The notes beneath the pieces were generated by a model that was not told the DNA's origin, did no database searches, and saw nothing but the letters and a program-made list of their open reading frames with translations. A program made the translations under genes and the position numbers. Below are positions 1 to 5,170 of a DNA stretch of 5,170 nucleotides, one piece after another. Numbering within the stretch: the stretch's first letter is position 1; the number at the start of each line of letters is the position of its first letter. Source of the DNA: Bifidobacteriaceae bacterium (GTDB taxonomy: Bacteria > Actinomycetota > Actinomycetes > Actinomycetales > WQXJ01); NCBI GenBank assembly GCA_031278075.1, contig JAITLE010000044.1, positions 1 to 5,170 on the forward strand, in the 5' to 3' direction.

Positions 1-102
1 GTCGCCAAAACCCCCTAACTCGTGACGCTTGGTCTGGGTGGGCGGCCTGCGGGGCTGCGACGGGGGCTGCGGGGGCGCCAGCCCCGGCGACCCTGCCCCG
101 GC
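1..102. other. Non-coding, GC-rich 3' flank with short direct repeats
   Basis: I see no credible gene start or end here. The stretch has GGGGCTGCG twice (51-59 and 63-71) and GCCCCGGCG twice (81-89 and 95-103). It also has a 5-pair stem, GGGGC at 72-76 with GCCCC at 81-85. Several G-runs between about 37 and 75 on the plus strand could form a G-quadruplex. Positions 1-30 are less GC-rich. No tRNA, terminator with U-tract or attachment site is visible. Confidence 0.5.
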
Positions 103-123
103 GGCCGCAGCCCAGCCGCGGCC
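103..123 (-). terminator. GC-rich hairpin after hypD, possible terminator without U-tract
   Basis: Starting 4 bases after the hypD stop codon, the minus-strand RNA can form a 9-pair stem (GGCCGCGGC with GCUGCGGCC, one G-U pair) around a UGG loop. No run of U follows, so it is not a classical intrinsic terminator. Its place directly after the last gene suggests transcript-end stabilisation or non-canonical termination. In DNA this GC-rich such stems also arise by chance. Confidence 0.35.
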
Positions 124-127
124 GGAG

Positions 128-2548
128 TCAGATCGACTGCTCGGTGCGGGCGATTATCTCGTCCTGCAGGGCCCTGTCCAGATTGTTGAAATAGTCGGAG
201 TAACCGGCCACGCGGACAATCAGGTCGGAGTACTGGTCCGGGTGGGCTTGGGCGTCCAGCAAAGTGGCCCGGTCCACCACGTTGAACTGGATGTGATGGC
301 CGTCCATCGCGAAATACGTCCGGATGAGGCTCGCCATGGCCGCCAGGCCTTTCTCGCCCTCGACCACCGACGGCGTGAATTTCTGGTTCAGCAGAGCGCC
401 GCCGGTCTTCAGCTGGTCGATTTTCGCGGCTGACTTGATCACCGCTGTGGGGCCCTTGCGGTCGGCGCCTTTCTCGGGGGAGATCCCGTCCGGGAGCGGG
501 ACGCCCTTGTGGCGGCCATTGGGCGAGGCGCCCATCACCTGCCCGAAGTAGACGTGGCAGGTGGTGGGCAAGAACTCCACGATGGTCTTGGCGCCCTTGG
601 GCGTGGGACGGCCCGCGATGGCCTCCTGCAGCGACTCGACCACCGACCGCAGGATGCGGTCGGCGTAGTCGTCGTCGTTGCCGTACTTAGGGCTGTGGTT
701 GAACACGAGGTCGAAGACCTTCTCAAAGCCGACGAAGTCGGCCGCGCAGGCGTCCAAGAGCACCCCCATGTCCAGGTCGCCCACCTCGAACACGTGCTGC
801 TTCAGCACCGCCAGCGAATCGGTGATGGTGGCGATCCCGACGCACTGGATGTAGCTGGTGTTGTACCTCGCTCCGCCGCAGTTGTAATCGAGCCCCCGTG
901 CCACACAATCGTCGGTGATGACCGAGAGCAACGGCACCGGCATGGTGTCCATGAACAGCTTCTCGATCAGGTTGTTCCCCGCCACCTTGACGTCCACCAC
1001 GAACTTCAGCTGCGCGCAAAAGGCCTCATAAAGCTGCTGGTAAGTGGCGAACTCGCGGGGGTCGCCCAGATCCAGGCCCACCTGTCGCCCGGTTAGGTGG
1101 TCGAAGCCTCGGTTGAGCGTCAGCTCCAGCACCTTCGGGACGTTCAGATAGCCGGTCAGGACGTAGGCCTCCTTGCCCGCGACACCGGTCTCGACACAGC
1201 CGCTGGCGATGCCCGACTCACGGGCGTCGTCCAGAGTCTTGCCCATGTTCAGCAGTTCGGTCAGGATCGCCTCCGAGTTGTAGAACGCGGGCTGGCCCCA
1301 ACCCTTGCGGGAGATCTTCAGCGCCTCCCGCAGGAAGTGCTCCGGGCTCTTACGTGAGATTTGGACGTTGGAGCTGGGTTGCAACAGCTTCATCTCATCC
1401 ATCACCTCGAGGATGAGATAGCTCACCTCGCTCACGCCGCTGGCGCCGTCCGGGCGCAACGCGCCGGTGTTGATGTTGCAAAAGTCGGTGTAGGTGGCGC
1501 TCTCTTTCAAGGTGATCCCGACCTTCGGGGGCGCCGGCTGGTTGTTGAACTTGATCCACAAGCACTCGAGATACTCCCGCGCCTGCTCCCGGGTGAGTCT
1601 GCCGTCCGCGATCTCGGCCAGGTAGAACGGCTCCAGATGCTGGTCCAGTTTGCCCGGCGAGTACGCGTCCCAGTTGTTCATCTCCGACGTCACGCCGATG
1701 TGCGTGAACCAGTACATCTGCACCGCTTGCCGGAAAGTCCTGGGGGCGTGGGCGGGGACCGCGTCGCAGGTCAGGGCCAACTCCTCCAACTCCTGGCGGC
1801 GGATTGGATCCTCGGTCAGGGCGGCCCGCTCCCGGGCCAGCGTGGCGTAACGCCGGCCCAAGATGACCATGCCCTCGCACACGAGCCGCATCCCGGTCAG
1901 CTCGGCGCGCCGCGCGGCCGCGCTCATGTCGGTCCCGTAATCGATCGCAGCCAGCTGCGCGTCGATGTCCGCCATGAAATCGAGGTAGCCCTTGCGATAG
2001 ATCTTGCCGTCGGCCACGGTGTGACCGGGTCCACGCTGGGCCATGAACTCTGTGTACATGCCCGCCTCGAACAGCCTGTGCCACTCGACCGGCAGATCCT
2101 GGCGCATCTTCGCCATGGTGGCCCGCTCCTGCCAGAACGGGATGATGACCTCGGCCTGGATCCGCCTGTCGGCCTCGCTGACAGCGAAGGAGACGTGCTC
2201 CCGGCCAGCCATGTTCTCGAGGTCTTCCAGAGTGTGGCAGCAAAGCTCGGGGAAGGTCGGGGCGGATTGCGGCCCGACGCCCTTCTCGCCGACGATCAAC
2301 TCGGCATCGTCCAGGTAGATGGTGCGCCGGGACATGAGTTCGCGGAAGAACAGGCCGCGCAGCACCGGCGCGGGCAGCTTGCCCTCATGTTCGGCGTAGA
2401 CGTCCGTCTCGATCAGCGCGCGTTCTAAGGAGATCGCGGGCGGCGTGGTCTCGCTGAGTCGCCGCAGCCGCTTGGTTCGCGGAGTCGAGCCGCGCTGGGC
2501 GGCCTCCGCGGCGCTGGTGTGAGCCAGCCGAGTGACGGTCTCGGTCAT
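128..2548 (-). CDS. hypD: Glycyl radical enzyme, trans-4-hydroxy-L-proline dehydratase (HypD type)
   Basis: This 806-residue protein is a complete glycyl radical enzyme. It is predicted to dehydrate trans-4-hydroxy-L-proline to (S)-1-pyrroline-5-carboxylate in the cytoplasm, which ProC can reduce to proline. The catalytic cysteine is C451 in SGCVET, followed by the dehydratase-type Glu E453. The glycyl radical site is G782 in RVAGYSDYF near the C-terminus. Residues F168, H176, D294, S350, D355, F356, Y467 and T662 match, at a constant offset of 16 or 17, the active-site residues I recall for C. difficile HypD (F152, H160, D278, S334, D339, F340, Y450, T645); this comparison is from memory. 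The family is about 790 residues long; the excess is an N-terminal extension of roughly 16. ATG is chosen because AAGGAG lies 7 bases upstream. The activase gene lies 24 bases upstream. The protein is not pyruvate formate-lyase, which uses two adjacent catalytic cysteines. A closely related hydroxyproline-derivative lyase remains possible. The symbol is unrelated to hydrogenase maturation HypD. Confidence 0.92.
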   Translation of the reverse strand: MTETVTRLAHTSAAEAAQRGSTPRTKRLRRLSETTPPAISLERALIETDVYAEHEGKLPAPVLRGLFFRELMSRRTIYLDDAELIVGEKGVGPQSAPTFPELCCHTLEDLENMAGREHVSFAVSEADRRIQAEVIIPFWQERATMAKMRQDLPVEWHRLFEAGMYTEFMAQRGPGHTVADGKIYRKGYLDFMADIDAQLAAIDYGTDMSAAARRAELTGMRLVCEGMVILGRRYATLARERAALTEDPIRRQELEELALTCDAVPAHAPRTFRQAVQMYWFTHIGVTSEMNNWDAYSPGKLDQHLEPFYLAEIADGRLTREQAREYLECLWIKFNNQPAPPKVGITLKESATYTDFCNINTGALRPDGASGVSEVSYLILEVMDEMKLLQPSSNVQISRKSPEHFLREALKISRKGWGQPAFYNSEAILTELLNMGKTLDDARESGIASGCVETGVAGKEAYVLTGYLNVPKVLELTLNRGFDHLTGRQVGLDLGDPREFATYQQLYEAFCAQLKFVVDVKVAGNNLIEKLFMDTMPVPLLSVITDDCVARGLDYNCGGARYNTSYIQCVGIATITDSLAVLKQHVFEVGDLDMGVLLDACAADFVGFEKVFDLVFNHSPKYGNDDDYADRILRSVVESLQEAIAGRPTPKGAKTIVEFLPTTCHVYFGQVMGASPNGRHKGVPLPDGISPEKGADRKGPTAVIKSAAKIDQLKTGGALLNQKFTPSVVEGEKGLAAMASLIRTYFAMDGHHIQFNVVDRATLLDAQAHPDQYSDLIVRVAGYSDYFNNLDRALQDEIIARTEQSI

Positions 2549-2555
2549 CTTTCCG

Positions 2556-2561
2556 CTCCTT
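2556..2561 (-). promoter_or_regulatory. Ribosome binding site of hypD
   Basis: The minus strand reads AAGGAG with a 7-base spacer (CGGAAAG) to the ATG at 2546-2548, an ideal arrangement. It lies in the 24-base gap after the hypE stop and decides the hypD start, so the N-terminal extension of HypD is probably really translated. Confidence 0.75.
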
Positions 2562-2572
2562 CTGGGTCGGCG

Positions 2573-3349
2573 CTATCCACCAATTGTGACACACTCGTAA
2601 AAGCGCGCCACCTGCTGCTGAATCTTGTGAGTGGTCTCAGGGCTCGGCGTTCGGAACTCCACCGGCTCGCGGCCCAATCTCGCGAATTTGTCCATCCCGA
2701 ACCGGTGGTAGGGCAGCAAGTTCACCCCCGCCAACTTGATTCCGTGGGTCTTGAGCCAGAGCATTGTGTCCTCAATGACGTCCCAGCCGGTGTTGAGCCC
2801 GTCAAGCAGAATCATCCGCAAATAGATGACCGCTTCGAGGCTGTTCAACAGCTCCAAGTTCTTCAGGACTAAAGCGTTGGAGGCCCCGGTCAGCGCCCGG
2901 TGCTGGGCGGCGTCGATGAACTTCAGGTCGTAGAGGAAGAAGTCGGTCTGCTCGGCCATCCGGGTGAAGGCCGCGGACGCGGCCACCCCGCACGTGTCGA
3001 CGCCGACACTGATGCCCCTCGAGCGCAACCGCCGGGCCAAGGCCGCCAGGTAGCCGACGTCTTGGGCCATCGCCTCGCCGCCCGTGAACGTCACGCCGCC
3101 GCCGGACTGGTCGTAGAACATGACGTCGCGTTCGGCCTCCGCGACCAGCTCGTCGATCGAATACTGCCGACCGACAAGCTCGCTGGCGCCGTCAGGCGAG
3201 GTCATCAACTCCGGCTCGAACGCCTGAGACTCCGGGTTGTGACACCACGGGCACCGCAGCGGGCAGCCCTTGAAGAAGATCGCGGTGCGCAGGCCCGGCC
3301 CGTCATGGACGGAGAACCGTTGAATGTTGAAGACATACGGAACTCGCAC
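2573..3349 (-). CDS. hypE: Glycyl radical enzyme activating enzyme (radical SAM), partner of HypD
   Basis: This 258-residue cytoplasmic radical-SAM protein should install the glycyl radical on the enzyme encoded just downstream, using S-adenosylmethionine, a [4Fe-4S] cluster and an outside electron donor. The N-terminal HDGPGLR (15-21) is typical of the family. The cluster cysteines are C29, C33 and C36 (CX3CX2C in GCPLRCPWCHN). SAM-binding and barrel motifs follow: TFTGGEA (87-93), DTCG (118-121), DLKFID (141-146) and NLLPYHRFG (210-218). Only about 46 residues, with no cysteine, separate C36 from GGGVTF. The eight-cysteine ferredoxin-like insert found in many dehydratase-type activases is therefore absent, and the length matches pyruvate formate-lyase activase (about 246). 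The GTG start is supported by the following family-typical VPYVFNIQRFSVHDG and by GAGGAAGG upstream; an in-frame stop lies at 3374-3376. Pairing with hypD is inferred from adjacency. The symbol is unrelated to hydrogenase maturation HypE. Confidence 0.9.
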   Translation of the reverse strand: MRVPYVFNIQRFSVHDGPGLRTAIFFKGCPLRCPWCHNPESQAFEPELMTSPDGASELVGRQYSIDELVAEAERDVMFYDQSGGGVTFTGGEAMAQDVGYLAALARRLRSRGISVGVDTCGVAASAAFTRMAEQTDFFLYDLKFIDAAQHRALTGASNALVLKNLELLNSLEAVIYLRMILLDGLNTGWDVIEDTMLWLKTHGIKLAGVNLLPYHRFGMDKFARLGREPVEFRTPSPETTHKIQQQVARFYECVTIGG

Positions 3350-3360
3350 GGCCAGGTGGA

Positions 3361-3368
3361 CCTTCCTC
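3361..3368 (-). promoter_or_regulatory. Ribosome binding site of hypE
   Basis: The minus strand reads GAGGAAGG, complementary to the 16S rRNA tail. It ends 11 bases before the GTG at 3347-3349, a slightly long but usable spacing. It supports the GTG start in place of a later one, because the next residues (VPYVFNIQRFSVHDG) are family-typical. Confidence 0.6.
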
Positions 3369-3393
3369 GACGCTCACCTCAGGGGTCAGCGCC

Positions 3394-3399
3394 ACTCTA
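3394..3399 (-). promoter_or_regulatory. Candidate -10 box for the hypE-hypD unit
   Basis: On the minus strand this reads TAGAGT, which fits the TANNNT -10 pattern of the actinobacterial housekeeping sigma factor. It lies in the 66-base gap between otsB and hypE. A start site about 7 bases downstream would give a leader of roughly 35-40 bases containing the hypE Shine-Dalgarno. I see no good -35 hexamer at the usual spacing, so this is only a candidate. The unit may instead be transcribed by read-through from otsAB. Confidence 0.3.
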
Positions 3400-3415
3400 G
3401 CGGGCGGAGCCGGCC

Positions 3416-4264
3416 CTAACGACTCGTGTCCGGGCTTCGCCGGCGCCCCGTCGGGGCGCCGCGGGGCTGTCTGTGCTCGCAGGCGGCCGCCAGGTATGTC
3501 AGGAACCGGGCGACCGCGGCCGGATCCGCTAAGCGGAGGGCAGCCGCGGTCGCGCCCCCGCCCACCTTGACGCCCAGGTCAGGCGGCTTGATGGTCTTCA
3601 GCGCCAACTCGTCGGTCACGTCGTCGCCGATGAAGACCATGCGGTCCGCGCGGGCCGCGCTCTTGAGCCGGCCGAGCGCGCCCGCCTTGCCGACAGGCGC
3701 CACGGCGAGTTCGACCACCCTCTTGCCCGCCAACACGTGCACGCCGAGTTCGGCGCCAAGTTGGGCCGCCCGCCGCTCCAGTTCGGCGGCCGCCGGCCGG
3801 TCAGTCATGGGCCTGGTGTGCAACACCGCCGCGAAAGGCTTCAGCTCCACCCAGGCGCCGGCGGCGGTCGCCGCCAACGCTTCGAGGGCCTCCCGCGCCG
3901 CCGCGAGGCGGGAGCGCCGTGCGTCGGACAGCGCGGTCGGCCGCAGCACCGCCCCGCCCGCCCCGGCATAGCCCAGCTCAGCGCCGTGCGAGCCGACCAG
4001 GTTGACCCCGTTCGGCGGCCCGGCCAGTTCCACCAGGTCGGCCGCCGGCCGGCCCGAGACCAAAGCCAGCGCCACCCAGTCCAGCGCCGCCAACCGCTCC
4101 ACCGCGGCGCTGGCGGCGGGCAGCGGGCGCGAGGCGGCCGGGTCCGGCCCCAGCGGCGCCAAGGTCCCGTCGAAATCCAGTGCCACCAGCAGCTTCTCGG
4201 CGTCGAGCAGCGGCCGAAGCGCGGCGTCCCAACCCGCCGCAGCCCCCGCCTCAGCCGCCGTCAC
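3416..4264 (-). CDS. otsB: Trehalose-6-phosphate phosphatase
   Basis: This 282-residue HAD-superfamily phosphatase removes phosphate from trehalose 6-phosphate to give trehalose, the second step of the OtsA-OtsB pathway in the cytoplasm. HAD motif I is LDFDGT, with D30 as likely nucleophile and D32 as acid/base. Motif II is LVSGRP (S70). The cap region carries SHGAEL (92-97), VELKPFAAVLHTR (139-151) and GKRVVELAV (180-188). K193 in GKAGAL is the motif III lysine, and motif IV is FIGDDVTDE (211-219). The length is normal for bacterial OtsB. The start is GTG within the GTGA that holds the otsA stop, so translation is probably coupled to otsA. The protein is very alanine-rich, as expected at this GC content. 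After the last helix (LTYLAAACEH) comes a basic, probably disordered tail of about 20 residues, part of which is encoded by a perfect inverted repeat. The function call is firm. Confidence 0.95.
   Translation of the reverse strand: MTAAEAGAAAGWDAALRPLLDAEKLLVALDFDGTLAPLGPDPAASRPLPAASAAVERLAALDWVALALVSGRPAADLVELAGPPNGVNLVGSHGAELGYAGAGGAVLRPTALSDARRSRLAAAREALEALAATAAGAWVELKPFAAVLHTRPMTDRPAAAELERRAAQLGAELGVHVLAGKRVVELAVAPVGKAGALGRLKSAARADRMVFIGDDVTDELALKTIKPPDLGVKVGGGATAAALRLADPAAVARFLTYLAAACEHRQPRGAPTGRRRSPDTSR
3441..3461. repeat. Perfect inverted repeat in the 3' end of otsB
   Basis: CGGCGCCCCG at 3441-3450 and its exact reverse complement at 3452-3461 flank a single T. As RNA this would be a 9-pair stem with a 3-base loop. 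It encodes RGAPTGRR in the basic tail of OtsB, about 22 bases before the stop codon. No U-tract follows on the minus strand. It could be a dispersed palindromic element, a processing or termination hairpin between otsB and hypE, or chance. Confidence 0.5.
3510..3553. repeat. Nested inverted repeats inside otsB coding sequence
   Basis: An outer perfect 11-base inverted repeat (GCGACCGCGGC at 3510-3520, complement at 3543-3553) encloses an inner 6-base one (TCCGCT at 3525-3530, AGCGGA at 3532-3537). The RNA could fold into a long stem with an internal loop. It lies over the codons for the last helices of OtsB. The coding sequence is normal across it. Confidence 0.4.
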
Positions 4265-5170
4265 CGCGCCGCCAACGCGGTCAAGAACCCGTTGGCCCAG
4301 TCGGCCACATCGTGGTCCATGACCCTGCGGCGCAGCGCGTGCATCCGCCTGCGTTGTTCGCGCGGCGCCATCGCCACCGCCCGCAGAATGGAAGCTTTCA
4401 GGCCGTCGATGTCGTGCGGGTTCACCAAGATCGCCTGCCGCAGCTCGTCCGCGGCGCCTGTGAACTCCGACAGGACCAACGCGCCGCGACCATCGACCCG
4501 TGAGGCCACATATTCCTTGGCGACCAGGTTCATGCCGTCGCGCAAGGCGGTCACCAGCATCACATCCGCGGCCAGGTAAAGCGCGGCCATCTCGTCGCTG
4601 GGCTGGTTTTGGTGCAGATAGCGAATGGCGGGCGTCCCGAGCGACCCGAAATCGCCGGCGATGCGCCCGACGGTCGCTTCGACATCGTCCCTGAGCGTTT
4701 GATAGGCGGAGACGTTGTCGCGGGACGGGCTGGCGACCTGCACCATCACCGCGCCCGGCACTTTGAGGCGGCCTTCGCGGAGCAGCTCCTCATACGCTTT
4801 CAGGCGATGCGCTATCCCCTTCGTGTAGTCCAGGCGGTCCACCCCGAACAGGACGCAGTCCGGATTGCCCAACTCCGCCCTGATCGCGCGGGCGCGCGCT
4901 TGGACGCGAGGCAGGCGGGCCAACGCGTCGACCGCTCGCGAATCGATCGATATGGGGAAAGCGCCGGATTGGACGACCCTCGTCGAGCCGTCCGCGCGGG
5001 TTGTGGCGATCGTCTGGCCGCGTGTGGCGAGGCCGGTGAGACGCCGGACACAAGACCGGAAATTACCCGCGTCCTGCGCCCGTTGGAACCCGATCAAGTC
5101 GGCGCCGAGCAGTCCCGTCAGGATTTCGTGCCGCCACGGCAACTGGGCGAACAACGCCTCGGGCGGGAAC
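4261..5170 (-). CDS. otsA: Trehalose-6-phosphate synthase (GT20), C-terminal part, 5' end outside window
   Basis: This is the C-terminal 302 residues or so of a GT-B fold glycosyltransferase of family 20. It joins glucose from a nucleotide sugar, usually UDP-glucose, to glucose 6-phosphate, giving trehalose 6-phosphate for OtsB. The frame is open to the right edge, where it reads FPPEALFAQLPWRHE; family members are about 450-490 residues, so roughly 170-190 N-terminal residues are missing. A TTG at 5152-5154 is an internal Leu and not the start. In fragment numbering, GVDRLDYTKG holds the donor phosphate-binding R112 and K117, and LRDGMNLVAKEY holds D211 and E219, matching the nucleotide-sugar site of E. 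coli OtsA. The C-terminus, DWANGFLTALAAR, is the normal family end with no fused phosphatase domain. The stop codon overlaps the otsB GTG start by four bases, so the two genes form one transcription unit. Confidence 0.95.
   Translation of the reverse strand, partial: FPPEALFAQLPWRHEILTGLLGADLIGFQRAQDAGNFRSCVRRLTGLATRGQTIATTRADGSTRVVQSGAFPISIDSRAVDALARLPRVQARARAIRAELGNPDCVLFGVDRLDYTKGIAHRLKAYEELLREGRLKVPGAVMVQVASPSRDNVSAYQTLRDDVEATVGRIAGDFGSLGTPAIRYLHQNQPSDEMAALYLAADVMLVTALRDGMNLVAKEYVASRVDGRGALVLSEFTGAADELRQAILVNPHDIDGLKASILRAVAMAPREQRRRMHALRRRVMDHDVADWANGFLTALAAR

Noticed and set aside
29..433. Plus-strand frame reaching into the left non-coding flank
   Set aside because: Most of it is antisense to the conserved glycyl radical domain of hypD, and the rest is repeat-rich GC sequence without a ribosome binding site.
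1361..2428. Long open frame (355 codons) on the plus strand opposite hypD
   Set aside because: It is antisense to a clearly conserved gene. Its His/Arg/Leu/Gly-rich translation has no recognisable motif, as expected for a shadow frame in high-GC DNA.
128..2548. Pyruvate formate-lyase, choline TMA-lyase or glycerol dehydratase
   Set aside because: There is one catalytic Cys in GCVE and not the adjacent pair of PFL; the CC at 103-104 is N-terminal and not the active site. The overall sequence, including LPTTCHVYFG, VGITLKES and RVAGYSDYFNNL, matches HypD as I recall it.
2500..2548. Microcompartment encapsulation peptide at the HypD N-terminus
   Set aside because: The segment is Ala/Thr/Arg-rich and does not resemble known encapsulation helices, and no shell-protein gene is visible.
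128..3349. [NiFe]-hydrogenase maturation HypD/HypE
   Set aside because: The symbols are shared only by name; these proteins are a glycyl radical enzyme and a radical-SAM activase.
3737..4579. Long plus-strand frame opposite otsB and otsA
   Set aside because: It is Arg/Pro/Gln-rich low-complexity translation spanning the junction of two real genes, with no motif; it is a GC-bias shadow.
1..5170. CRISPR array, tRNA, insertion sequence or a wholly new multi-gene system
   Set aside because: There are no spaced repeats of suitable length, no cloverleaf sequence, no transposase and no terminal repeats. Every gene belongs to a recognised family.

Overview
The window looks like chromosomal DNA of a high-GC Gram-positive bacterium (Actinomycetota). 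The base composition is about two-thirds GC or more by eye, third positions are strongly G/C, and the trehalose proteins have an actinobacterial flavour (for example the OtsA segment LPWRHEILTGLLGADLIGFQ). An oxygen-sensitive glycyl radical enzyme implies that the cell lives at least part of the time without oxygen. The genus cannot be told from the sequence.

All four genes lie on the minus strand and read right to left: otsA (5' end beyond the right edge) -> otsB -> glycyl-radical activating enzyme (hypE) -> glycyl radical enzyme (hypD). otsA and otsB overlap by four bases (GTGA) and together make trehalose through trehalose 6-phosphate. After a 66-base gap, which holds a possible -10 box and a Shine-Dalgarno site, comes a two-gene unit. 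hypE encodes a radical-SAM activase and hypD, 24 bases further on, its glycyl radical partner. The last 127 bases at the left edge have no gene. They hold a GC-rich hairpin just after the hypD stop and short direct repeats.

The main functional call is that the glycyl radical enzyme is a trans-4-hydroxy-L-proline dehydratase and not a pyruvate formate-lyase. It has a single catalytic Cys in SGCVET (C451), an RVAGYSD glycyl loop (G782), and, as far as I recall the Clostridioides difficile HypD structure, the same active-site residues throughout. The predicted product, 1-pyrroline-5-carboxylate, would be reduced to proline by ProC, which is not in this window. The symbols hypD/hypE here do not mean the unrelated [NiFe]-hydrogenase maturation proteins of the same names.

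I do not see a new multi-gene system. Points worth a second look are the short activase without the auxiliary ferredoxin-like cluster domain, the N-terminal extension of HypD, the placing of hydroxyproline use behind trehalose synthesis, and two perfect inverted repeats in the 3' end of otsB.
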